A stretch of DNA of 64,000 nucleotides from assembly GCF_001039355.2 (NCBI RefSeq), contig NW_019773714.1, forward strand, positions 452,327 to 516,326. Reading direction: 5' to 3'. The stretch is from Lingula anatina. Its lineage: Eukaryota > Brachiopoda > Lingulata > Lingulida > Lingulidae. Within the stretch, counting starts at the first letter, position 1; each line of letters opens with the position of its first letter. The notes below the pieces were generated by a model that did no database searches, was not told the DNA's origin, and was given only the letters and a program-made list of their open reading frames with translations. Made by a program: the position numbers and the translations under genes. Of the stretch, positions 37,681 to 53,000 are shown piece by piece.

Positions 37681-40600
37681 TCTAGAAAATGGACTGAGGA
37701 TGGATAACACCATGAAGACCAAGACTGGGACTATTGCCAACTTTGATTCTTGGTTGGAAAAAGCAGGACAGTCTTATTCTCTTTTATCGGATGAAGAGAG
37801 GAACAAAGTTTTAGATCATTTGATAACTATAAGTACACCTTCTCAGTTGTACCACCTTTCACAGAAACTTGATGATTTGGTAAAAAGGGACTTTCTTCAG
37901 TTGCCAACAGAGGTGTCTTTTCATTTGATAAGCTTTCTGGATCCTGCAAGTTTGTTGACATGTTGCATGGTGAACAAGCAGTGGAATAGAGTTATCAATA
38001 GCTGTGGTGATGTTTGGAGAAGAGCATGTCAAAGCATAGGTGTGAAATGCACAAAGGAGGACCAAAGTGGGCAGTATTACAAAGAACTCTTTTTGACTGT
38101 ATCTGCACGTTTGCAGAAGATGAAGAATGGCAGTGCCTTTGAGAGCCGAGTTCTTTATGGGCACACAGACAGAATCATGGCTATTTTCTACAGGGAAGGA
38201 AAGTTGGCTACAGGTATGAGTTCATTTTTATGGTTTTCTTTAGGAATGAGAAAGATCTTTAAAAATTAATGCAATGTAGAAATGAATGAGTGGGTTTCAT
38301 TATAAATACAGAAGATAAAGCCACAGGCAATGTTCCTTCAGCTGTGTAGAAACACACAATTGTCAGTTAAAAGTTAAACTGTACACCTATTTTTCACCTG
38401 CTATTCACATATTGGTATGTTATTAAGTATAGCATCCACAATGTCGTCATTATAATTATTTAATATTATAATAAATGTAATTATTTTTCTTTATTTAGGT
38501 TCTGATGACCACACAGTCAGGTTATGGGATTGTAAAGATGGACAGTGCCTAAAGGTTTTTGATACTCACACAGTGGCAGACCTGAAATTTGATGACCATT
38601 ATCTTGTTACTGGCTCTTTTGATAGCACAGCTGCCTGTTGGGAGGTAGACACAGGCAAAAAGCTACGGCAATATCAGGGTCATGTAGCAGCTGTATTCAC
38701 CATCGATTTTAACACAGACTTAAACATTCTAGTAACTGGCTCAGCAGATAACACAGTCAAACTCTGGTCATTTGATACTGCCAATTTGTTGCAAACATTC
38801 ACCAGTTACAGTGACTGGGTGACAAAGGTTGTTATCGTGAAAAACACAGNGTTTAATTTGGTACCCAACTTAAAAAGGTACATGGTACATCAGAGAAAAT
38901 CAGAATGTGCCAGATACAAACACAAGTTATATCACCTGAAAGGTCTTCTTTTATAGAATGTGATACTTTTGAAAATTTGAATTTAACTGTAAAATTTAAG
39001 AAAACATCACAGCTTATAAAAAGCTTTTTGCTGGCAAATGTGTCATTTCAGCCAGAAAGCTGTTACTGCTGAACGCATTCTGTCTCCTTAAAAACATACT
39101 TCGCCATGATCAGTTTTCATGGGGTTGGTTGCATGAGATCAGAAATGTTCTATACTTTCACATAGTATAAAAATTTAGGTGGAGAATAGAGATTTTTGTA
39201 TAGGTTGTCAAACTAGGTGCCTCAGTGGACTGGTCGCAGGCGGGTCACTGCTGCTGCAGGACAGGATTGACTGTGGTGCTCGAGTGTGTTCTGATATACC
39301 TAACTTAAGGAGGCTCTCTCATATTTCAGAAACATCGTATCTGCCCTTGTGATTTTGATAAAAATTGTAAGATAAAACTTACTCACCATTTGAGTAAAGT
39401 ATATATGAAAAAAAATTAGGGGTAATCCAGTTTGTTATCGAGAGGTAGCATCTCCAAAAACATCACAGAGTTTGTAAACAAGTCATGTGGATACATAACA
39501 TTGTAAAAGTCCAAGCCTCATCGAGCCTTCTTCACTTAACGCAACTTTTATTGACATATTTGTAATCCTTCAAACAAACTAACAACAAAGTTTTCATTAA
39601 AAAATGAATTACATATTTTATTGCATGATATATTATATTTTGATCATTAGTCGCTGTTGTAAAAAAGTACTCAAGCTTATATAAGAGAGCCTCCTAAAAA
39701 TGAGCATTGAATGTAGACTTTAGATTAAATTGGTGGCTAAAAAGCATCTCCTTCTTTGCAAATCTTGAACATATTTCTGTACACCCACTACTTTGATTTA
39801 TTTTTGTCTAGAAAATGGACTGAGGATGGATAACACCATGAAGACCAAGACTGGGACTATTGCCAACTTTGATTCTTGGTTGGAAAAAGCAGGACAGTCT
39901 TATTCTCTTTTATCGGATGAAGAGAGGAACAAAGTTTTAGATCATTTGATAACTATAAGTACACCTTCTCAGTTGTACCACCTTTCACAGAAACTTGATG
40001 ATTTGGTAAAAAGGGATTTTCTTCAGTTGCCAACAGAGGTGTCTTTTCATTTGATAAGCTTTCTTGATCCTGCAAGTTTGTTGACATGTTGCATGGTGAA
40101 CAAGCAGTGGAATAGAGTTATCAATAGCTGTGGTGATGTTTGGAGAAGAGCATGTCAAAGCATAGGTGTGAAATGCACAAAGGAGGACCAAAGTGGGCAG
40201 TATTACAAAGAACTCTTTTTGACTGTATCTGCACGTTTGCAGAAGATGAAGAATGGCAGTGCCTTTGAGAGCCGAGTTCTTTATGGGCACACAGACAGAA
40301 TCATGGCTATTTTCTACAGGGAAGGAAAGTTGGCTACAGGTATGAGTTCATTTTTATGGTATAGAAACACAATTGTCAGTTAAAAGTTAAACTGTACACC
40401 TATTTTTCACCTGCTATTCACATATTGGTATGTTATTAAGTATAGCATCCACAATGTCGTCATTATAATTATTTAATATTATAATAATTGTAATTATTTT
40501 TCTTTATTTAGGTTCTGATGACCACACAGTCAGGTTATGGGATTGTAAAGATGGACAGTGCCTAAAGGTTTTTGATACTCACACAGTGGCAGACCTGAAA

Positions 40601-40860
40601 TTTGATGACCATTATCTTGTTACTGGCTCTTTTGATAGCACAGCTGCCTGTTGGGAGGTAGACACAGGCAAAAAGCTACGGCAATATCAGGGCCATGTAG
40701 CAGCTGTATTCACCATCGATTTTAACACAGACTTAAACATTCTAGTAACTGGCTCAGCAGATAACACAGTCAAACTCTGGTCATTTGATACTGCCAATTT
40801 GTTGCAAACATTCACCAGTTACAGTGACTGGGTGACAAAGGTTGTTATCGTGAAAAACAC
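36726..40860 (+). repeat. Direct duplication: 36726-38849 and 38851-40860
   Basis: About 2 kb covering the FBXW2 5' intron, exon 1, intron and part of exon 2 is present twice, separated by one N at 38850. Exonic changes are few and silent (GGGACTTT/GGGATTTT, CTGGAT/CTTGAT). Copy 2 lacks about 100 bp of the intron after exon 1. As at 8967, this looks like two haplotypes placed in series. Confidence 0.85.
37700..38849 (+). CDS. FBXW2: F-box/WD40 protein 2, 5' part only (copy 1)
   Basis: Exon 37700-38213 (F-box region) and exon 38499 to about 38847 (first WD40 repeats), cut by the N at 38850. The protein is identical to copy 2 over the readable part. It is most likely the alternative haplotype of the gene at 39826-41675. 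A three-codon ORF (ATG GAC TGA, 37689-37697) precedes the start. Confidence 0.88.
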
Positions 40861-41675
40861 TGAGATGCCATCACTTTATCACATCATCTCTGCGTCCTCG
40901 TCAGATGGGCCGACAGTTACACTGGCAACATTGGACCGTGATCATGAAACCCAGGGAGGGCTAACATGGAGATTTAGGCACTATGTCCCCCATTTTCAGA
41001 TCAAAAATGATATCCTATATTTTCCCACTGTGACTTCTAAAGGTGCTATTATGAAATTAGAACAATTAGACCACACCACAGAGGTATCCAACACATCATA
41101 TCAGAAGTTCTGGGACAGCAGTGATGTTCATGTTATATTAGGAATAGGGTCCAAATATTTTGCTTTTATATGTGGTGAGCCCCCTGTATTAAAAGTAATA
41201 GAGACACCAGAGATCAGAGCCAATGGGAAATCCATGGACTCTGCAAGAGGTGTTGTTATATCATCAAAAAATATTCCGAATGTCAGGTAAGTGACATTTG
41301 AATTAGTTTTGTCTTTTTTACTCGCTAGTATGAATGTTATTTTTTAAACTAGGAATAGTCAATAATATGCACAAACCTTTATTTTATCTGCAAATACTTT
41401 TCTTTGAGTGGCACTTATTGGTAGTTGTGATGATTATACATAAACGGCACATTTCATGTAAACACTATCAATAAAACTGTACATATCATGTATCATTTAG
41501 GTTGTCCAAAAGAGGTTCCACATTTACCCTGGGTGAAATGGGATGGTTAGATGGAATGAGTGATGCCAACCAAAAAGGAGTAATATTTGCAGCAAGCCTG
41601 CAAGACAATGGGGTATACATCTTGAAGTGGAAGAGGAGAAAAAAACAGAGAAGAGCAGTTCATTTTGACTTGTAA
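39826..41675 (+). CDS. FBXW2: F-box and WD repeat domain-containing protein 2
   Basis: Three coding exons, 39826-40339, 40512-41286 and 41501-41675, give 487 residues (human FBXW2 is about 454). An N-terminal helical region is followed by the F-box ([27 protein letters not shown]-type, about residues 70-115; binds SKP1), then WD40 repeats ([25 protein letters not shown]..., [34 protein letters not shown]) that would recognise the substrate of an SCF ubiquitin ligase. The family tail [16 protein letters not shown] is present, then a basic extension ([10 protein letters not shown]) before the stop. The start ATG follows the acceptor TTGTCTAG at 39811, so the exon begins with a short 5' UTR containing ATG GAC TGA. 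Possible polyA signal at 42398-42403. Confidence 0.95.
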
Positions 41676-43069
41676 AATCAAAAATATTTTGACAGAATTT
41701 GTTTTAAGAGTGAAATTAAGGTATCCAAGAGACACTGCTTAATGATACAAGTTTTATTTGTTGACCTGTTTTAATTTTTGCTGTTGCAAATTCAGTTTAT
41801 TTAATCATTTTACTCTAAATTTTATCTTAATTTATTGGCATTTTGCTGTCATATACTGGAGACAATGTCTTATCATTTATTTAAACCATACAGGCTTTGT
41901 AAAATATTTGGTTTATAGGTCATTGCAATTTTGTTTTTCTTGTATTACTAATATGAATTGAGAAAACCATTTGTAAGTAGACATGCCTAATTGGTAAAGC
42001 CACTTTTTTGTTGTAACTAATGATGTTTCAAATTTCATGCAGGATTGCCAATGGAAATGAAGGGATTGGACTGATTCATGAATTTATTTGATATAATTTA
42101 CAAAATGTGGTTTGATATTAGGTAAAATCTCACTCTTAAAATTGTGAATGCATCCTTTGTACAAGTTTCATAATACATGGTACATATTTCTTAATGTAAT
42201 ACCAAAGTAAAAGGCATGGTTGAAATCGTTTTAGTTCTTGTTTCACCAAATGGTCTCTTGTTAAGTCTGAACCCATTTTCTATTCACTGCACCTTTGCTC
42301 AATACAGTTTTAACTGAAATGTTTGGCAGTGAAACACACCATTTCAAATAATTGACTGTACACCTGTTTTAAGAATCTGACCTTATATTATCACCAAAAT
42401 AAAATAGAATATGAAAGATTTCTTTTTATAAAGAAAATTAATAAATGCATTTAACTGGGGACGTTACTTGCTATAACTTTGTCTGTGAAGATATGTAAAT
42501 AAATATTACATGAATAATTTCGCAGTACATCTTTAAATGAGGTATCACAGTCATAGATCACATTAACAACACTTTTGTGTAAGGTTCTAATTAATCAATC
42601 TGATCATGAAAATGTTGCCTGTTTTAAAAGATAACATGTATAAGTAAAAAATTTCAGTATGATCAAATTATAGACTAATAAGTTGTGTTACTGTATATCC
42701 TTATTTCTCTTACAATTATACTGAAGCAAATAGAATCCCTGAACTTCAGTATGGAGCTATGATTCTTAATTTGATTTTATAACTTCATAATTAAAACATG
42801 AAACAAGACCCTAAAAGGTTTCAGAAGGAGATTGATCCAAGAAACAAATAAACCATTGTGAAATTTGGAATCATCTTTTGATCATATTATAAACAATTGT
42901 ATGTGCTGCACAATGTACAGCATTATGAAAAGCAGCACATTTGTCTTATCAAATTACATCCAACTTTACGAGGTCAAATTTTGGACATGTCAGTATAAAT
43001 CTCTGCAAAAAGTGTCAGTTCAAAATTTGAACATATTGTAATGCTTATATGTCCATATAAAACCAAATT
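41676..43069. other. Convergent 3' ends of FBXW2 and NUDT12
   Basis: About 1.4 kb of AT-rich sequence between the FBXW2 stop and the NUDT12 stop on the opposite strand. Presumably the two 3' UTRs; AATAAA at 42398-42403 (plus) is the best FBXW2 candidate. No other gene seen. Confidence 0.5.
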
Positions 43070-46840
<3,771 letters not shown>

Positions 46841-47508
46841 TACTGCTGGAATAATGCTGAAAAGATGTTTAGAAAAATATTTTAAATAAGGTAAACAGAT
46901 CAGTAATTCAATAATGAAAATGTATTTCACTATTACACAAACCCTTCCCAGTCCACAGGCTACAGTGAATTACAAAATCAGTTTCAACGCTGAGACTCGG
47001 CCTGTGTGTGACACATCACGATACGGATTGTCATTTTTAAGTTGAAACCGATTTAAGGTAGTTGCATATGTTGATCAATTACATTGTCTTTTGAAAAATT
47101 CACCTTTTTTTCACAATGCTGAGAATAATATTGTTTTCAATTAAGTAATACCAACCGTTTAAAATTGTGTACTATTGATGTTATAGCACCGGCAGGTGAT
47201 ATCAACAAGAGCATCTCAAAGTTCAAAGTTCATAAAATAATCTTACACGTGATGTTCTGTTGAACATTCAAATTTTCACTAATAAGCAAACCCATAAAAA
47301 ACACTGCTATCTTTTCATTTATTTTTATGAGTTACAAAATCATTGCCTAAAATTAAATATTATTCTTATAACTTCAAAACTTGTAAATTAAATAATGACA
47401 TACAAGATGGACTTTTTGCTTGCATTTGTACCGTTTGGACACCTTGGCGTGTTTTGATTGGCTAAAAGCTGGCACTTCCGTAAGCGTGGAAAGTCGACCG
47501 GTGTCAAC
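46841..47508. promoter_or_regulatory. Shared upstream region of NUDT12 (-) and KRTCAP2 (+)
   Basis: Only 668 bp separate the two divergent start codons, so a bidirectional promoter is likely. Near KRTCAP2, an inverted CCAAT box (GATTGG, 47456-47461) lies about 50 bp before the ATG. No TATA box is obvious. The inference rests on gene geometry. Confidence 0.45.
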
Positions 47509-49947
47509 ATGGGTAAGTTTAGTCCATTTAATATTTAATTTTAGCACTTTTAGCAATATTTGAAAGTTATGCTGAGCTCACATGCTACACAAAAAAAGGC
47601 TGTTATCTCATGTGTTACCATCCACGAAGAAGACATGGGTTTATTTCGAATTTATTGTAAAAAGTAAAGGGTCTTAAGATATTAGTGAGAACTTTGAATT
47701 ATGATATGAGAAAGAAACAAGAATTTCGAAGTACTTTAAGAAGAAACTTTAACTCCCTTCAAAAAAAGTTGTGGTCTTCGAATTGAGGCTTAGATTCTGT
47801 AAAACCTTTCTTTAACATTTTAGGTATGCCTAAGCTTTTATTTGAATATTTGGTAGTGTACGCTACATTGCGATTTTTTTAATTAGTGTTATATATTTTT
47901 CCTATTATTTTATAACCATTGGCATTGTATAAGTTAAGTATATCATGTTTAAAGTAAAGTGTCAATTTATTCGAAGTTTAGAACAGAAGAACAGCCCAAG
48001 TGTTGCATCACTCAAGTATTCTCTCTAAACTGAACTTTTTGCTGGATCCCAATTAATCTACAATCGTTTTACAGCTCACTAAGATACAAGAAATTAATCT
48101 TAATCCAGTGTGGCATGAATCGTTGGGAGCGTGAACCATCTGTTATGCTGATGCATGCAAAGCACAGGCAAATCTGAGAGACTTCTGGCATGTACGGTCT
48201 GTCTCTAAGTTTATCGACTTTAATAAAAATACACTGTTGAGAACATACTGCATATTCATACATAATCTTTAGAAATATTCATATCTTATAGTTGTTTACC
48301 TCTACTGTGATTACTCTCAGGTAGCCATATCAACATACTAGGAAAGTAAAATGAATACAATAATACATGTAGTAGGCCAACAGCTGAATAATGACGGCCC
48401 ATCCACGTTCTAACGGTTCTAAAGGTTCATCCAAGCGTCGAACTGTAATTTGATGCTGATTCTCTATCAAAATTATCAATTAAAAATTCTGTATTAACAC
48501 ATGAGTTTTACCTAGAAATATCCCCACTATAGTAAATATATAATGAGGTGGGAAACAAACAAGCCACATCAATGCACAGGTGAATAACAACAGATCATTC
48601 ACGGAACGGTTCATACACGTCTGCTGTGTGTACAATCGGTCAGGACGGATGGTTAGCGCAGAATGGACCATACAACTGACACTGGCATGAGTAGACTGAT
48701 TATTCAAATCTCAACTTTATAAGCACAATTGGTTATCATTAAACACCCCAAACTCTCTATATGGAAAGGCTGAAACTCCACGATATTTCTTCTTTAAACA
48801 GTTGAAATATGTACAGTAACTTCTATAAAGTAATTGAAAATATATTCGGAGGTGACTACATTCACTTCAGAATGCAGCAAGATATGACTTACCTTTTTCT
48901 TCATGGTCACAAATCACTAACTTCTAGTCAAAATGACAGAATTTTTAGAACTGTTGCAAAATTCTTAATAGACAGTGTGTGATTTCATACTCTGAACTAG
49001 CCACTCGACTGCCCTCAGGTTGATCCCTACCTACTCCCTCCCACAGCTGCCTTCCGATGTGCCAGGCCTTCCAACCTCCCCTGTCATGAACTAACTTTTA
49101 AATTACTCTTTTAGTATTTAGCATAATAAAACTTTTTTTCTTTTCTTCATCATGAATAGATATTTATTAGTTAATTGGTTACATTTTTAAGTTTTCTTGA
49201 GATGTTTAAAGTGATTTGCCTTCTTTATATGTATACTACTATATAATTCTCATGAACTATTAAATATGACTACAAAAAAGTAATGTGTTTTAACTTCATT
49301 TTTTATGAAAGAGCATCTAAATTGGAGGTCATATGTGGAGGTTTATATTGGCATTGAATGATAAATTTTTGTGGGGGTCATCCCCCCTACAAAAAAAACA
49401 TAAATAAATGTAATGCAAAATACAGATTTGGATACAATATCTTGTGAACAATGAATTTATAAGCGTTATTATTTTGAAATATTCTTACATTTATGGAAAG
49501 CTGCTATGGCAACTATGTTCTGCTACATAAATCATCTTTTGTCTTTTGTGTGACTTGTATCAAGGCTGATAGGAGTAAGCACTTCTGTTGTAGGTTCTGG
49601 TTTTCAAAAATGATCAATCATCTGCTTAAATTTCATATTCTATATAATTCTGTTTACTTGTTCTGTTTGACCATGTACCTCTATGACAATAATAACGTTT
49701 TCATGTCATGTTTTCAGGGAATCGGACATTAGTGCTCAATACTTTTTTCACATTTTCCAGCTGTCTCCAGTGGTCTCTCGTTCTTGATGTCTACAGCAGT
49801 AACAATCCTTATATTTGGGGGAATGCAACTTTACAAGTCACAGCTTGCTTCAAAAGAGTGGATGACCATTCTGGGAGGATTCATAGGATCATGCCTCTTC
49901 ATCTTCTTGTTAACAGTATCCTTACACTTTCGGGAGAAAATTACTAT

Positions 49948-50025
<78 letters not shown>

Positions 50026-53000
50026 GTCACAAGGCAAGATTGAAATCCAGGCAGATTTTTAATCTGCTTAGCCAAGTTTGAAATTGCATATTTTCACTCT
50101 TGATGTTCATCTTAGGGACCATTCAGAATGAGAAGAGCCAAGTGCTAGCTAGGCCACAACTTAAATATGGCGGACCTACATGAAAAGAAGACTGCTTAAT
50201 CCTGTAATAGATTCTCCATCTCTCATACCCCTCCCCACACACCGTCCCCCGACCGGTTGAATTGAGCCGAGATTTAATTACTGCGCCCCTGCAGGGACGA
50301 TGCGTAGGGAGGCGTGTGAGAGGTGGAGAGACCATTACAGGATAAAACGGTCTTCCTTTCATGTAGGTCTGCCATATTTAGGTCGTGGCCTAGCTAGCAC
50401 ATAACAGGGTCGATTCAGCAAAAAATGTCCACAATAATAACTGAGACTCTGGTAGAGGGTACCATCAATCCATGTAATGTAGTTGCTTGTTTTTCAAAAC
50501 TTTGGCAAGTTACCAGTTTCCCAGTGATGCTCAATAATATTATCAAGCCCTACAAGTTTAATGTCAGCTATGGCAAATGTGGTTATTGACTAAATCATGA
50601 CTTCTCTGAAATTTGAATTTTTATCTCACATAATCATATAAATAAGTGGGATGCAGGGCTTGAAATAAACTATTTTGAAAATTTACTTGTCCCACTTCAA
50701 AGTCTACTTGTCCTGCTCCAAAATCTTGGGGAGGGGGGTATAAAAAAATAATTAATAGTTTTATATTTTTCTAGTCACAGACATTCCTGCAAGGAGAGGG
50801 ACGGGGTAGAGGGTTCTCAGAAAATTCTGTAACGAAAAGGTACATTTTGGTGGCCTTTCCACCAAGAAAATTACAATAATCATCAGGGCTTGAAATAAGC
50901 TATTTTCAGGCCCATGATTAAACAGCCATGCTGTCGGCAAATTGATCAGGTTTTCTTGAGGCACCAGACAATTTCACTGATGCTCTAGACAATCAAATGA
51001 TTTATTAGCAAGTCAATTGCGTTTGCAGGCAAGTAGGACAAAAATTCTAATTGCCCAACTGCAGAAATCACTTACACCAGGCAATTAATGCCATGCCCTG
51101 GGTTGGATTTCAATCTTGCCTCCGACATAAACAAGTTCTTACCCAAATATATACAGAACTCCTAACAGATAAGCTCCTGAGAGGCTGTTTTAAGTCGATA
51201 TATTCATAAGTATGCAACATGCACAGTGCATTTTATAAATAATATGATACTGTACATTTTTAAAAGTTGAAATACAGTGTTAATATAAAACAAAATTTAT
51301 TATCTTAACAAAATCTGTCATTAAGTTGTAATCGGGTATTTGAAGTCTGACTTTTAGTGAAGAAATGAATCAGATAAATGATACCTTATTTTTATATCTG
51401 AAAGTTCGAATGTTCATAACTTGGGGTCACTCTGTATTTTGCACAATTATCCTCTTAGGTGCTTATGGTATCCATCTTATTATAATAACAAGCAGCAGTT
51501 ATGTATGCTTGATTCTTTAACTACTTAAATCAGGCAGTGAGTAACCTAGAATCAACTCTCTTTGGAAGTGGATTTCAGACCAAGCTATTTCCAGAAGGTA
51601 TGGTTTGTTTTAGCCTCGGCTACAGAGCCAATGCAGGCATGCTTCTTCATTTAAAAATGTGTATACTTGCCCACTTTTTGAATTTGAATTTGAACAGAAA
51701 TTGATTTTACTACACTGGTCATTCAGTTTTTGGTCTTTTGACTACTTCATTTGTCTTTGTATTCGACTACAAACGAAGTCTGATAAGCATAGACCTATGG
51801 AGATATCATTGTTGTAGGTGTGTTTTGTCTCAACTAAAGCATTTAGAAAATTAAAATATGTATCAGAATATTATAAAAGTTGTTACAGTTTAATTTGAAA
51901 GTTCAAGATTTGTGAAATTAGATATATTTTTTGCATTTGTTCAGTTACTCATAGTTTGCATGCATGTGGGCTGGAAGGGGGAGATGAAGGGGAACCATAC
52001 AAATCGTATGCGGCCTATTTATGACCCTAAAAATATAAGCTGCCTTATTCAATCAGTTGTAGTGCAGCTCTCTATAAAAGTGCTTTTAAGCATGTTAAAA
52101 CATCATCAAGAGACACAATTGATTGTAAGACCCTATTCCCATAGGCACCATGGGTCTACGTAGATGGAGTCAACTTTGCAGAGACTCACTGAGTGCAATT
52201 AGCTTAACTGGATGACATGCCTCCTCTTGTTACCAACAAATTCGTGTAATCACCAGCTTTTCTGTATTCTATTTAACACCAAGAGGCAGCGTGTTAATCT
52301 GTTTAGCTAATGGCTGATCCAGAGTTTTCGCAGAGTTGGTTTTGATCTATGTTAATATAGACTGATGGTGTTTATGGGTATTGGACTCGGGGTAGTTTAA
52401 GATCATGAAATATACTGCCAATTTTTCTAAGTGCATTATCTCTTTCGTTGGGAATATTGTGGTATCGGTAGTCTTACTGCTTCAAATGTACCTTTATGCA
52501 CATCATAGTTAAAGGTTTATGGGATTTCATCTGAGCTCTTCTCTTTGTTAAAAGGATTTACGCCTCTGCACATTTCTGCATATTAACTCAGTTCATGGTT
52601 CAATGCAGGCACATATTAGTTTCCTTTTAATACAGTATTTTTGGACTTTATGGTATATTTTGATTATTGAGAGATGTTTTTTAAAAGCACATAGATTGTT
52701 ACTTTGAGCAAAACGATTCACTGAATGGATGGCCATTATCATTTATGGCCTCTCTGATCAATAACAGTTGATGGGATGAACTGATACAGTTTCTTTTTAA
52801 TCTACAAGGCCACAAGTGTCAAAAATAAACCTGGGATCTTTGTTTTCATGTATTTTTTCAACTCTTTTAAGAGCGGGAAACATGCATTTAAAATGTCTTT
52901 GTGTTATCTGCTCTGATAATAATCATGCTTCACCCACCTCCATTTTTTTAACCAAATTGTTTTCTTTTTCTGTCTCAATTTCCCTGGTTTTGAGAGGAAA

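Noticed and set aside
37859-38164. Minus-strand 101-codon ORF (also 39985-40290)
   Set aside because: It is antisense to FBXW2 exon 1 and is duplicated only because the locus is.
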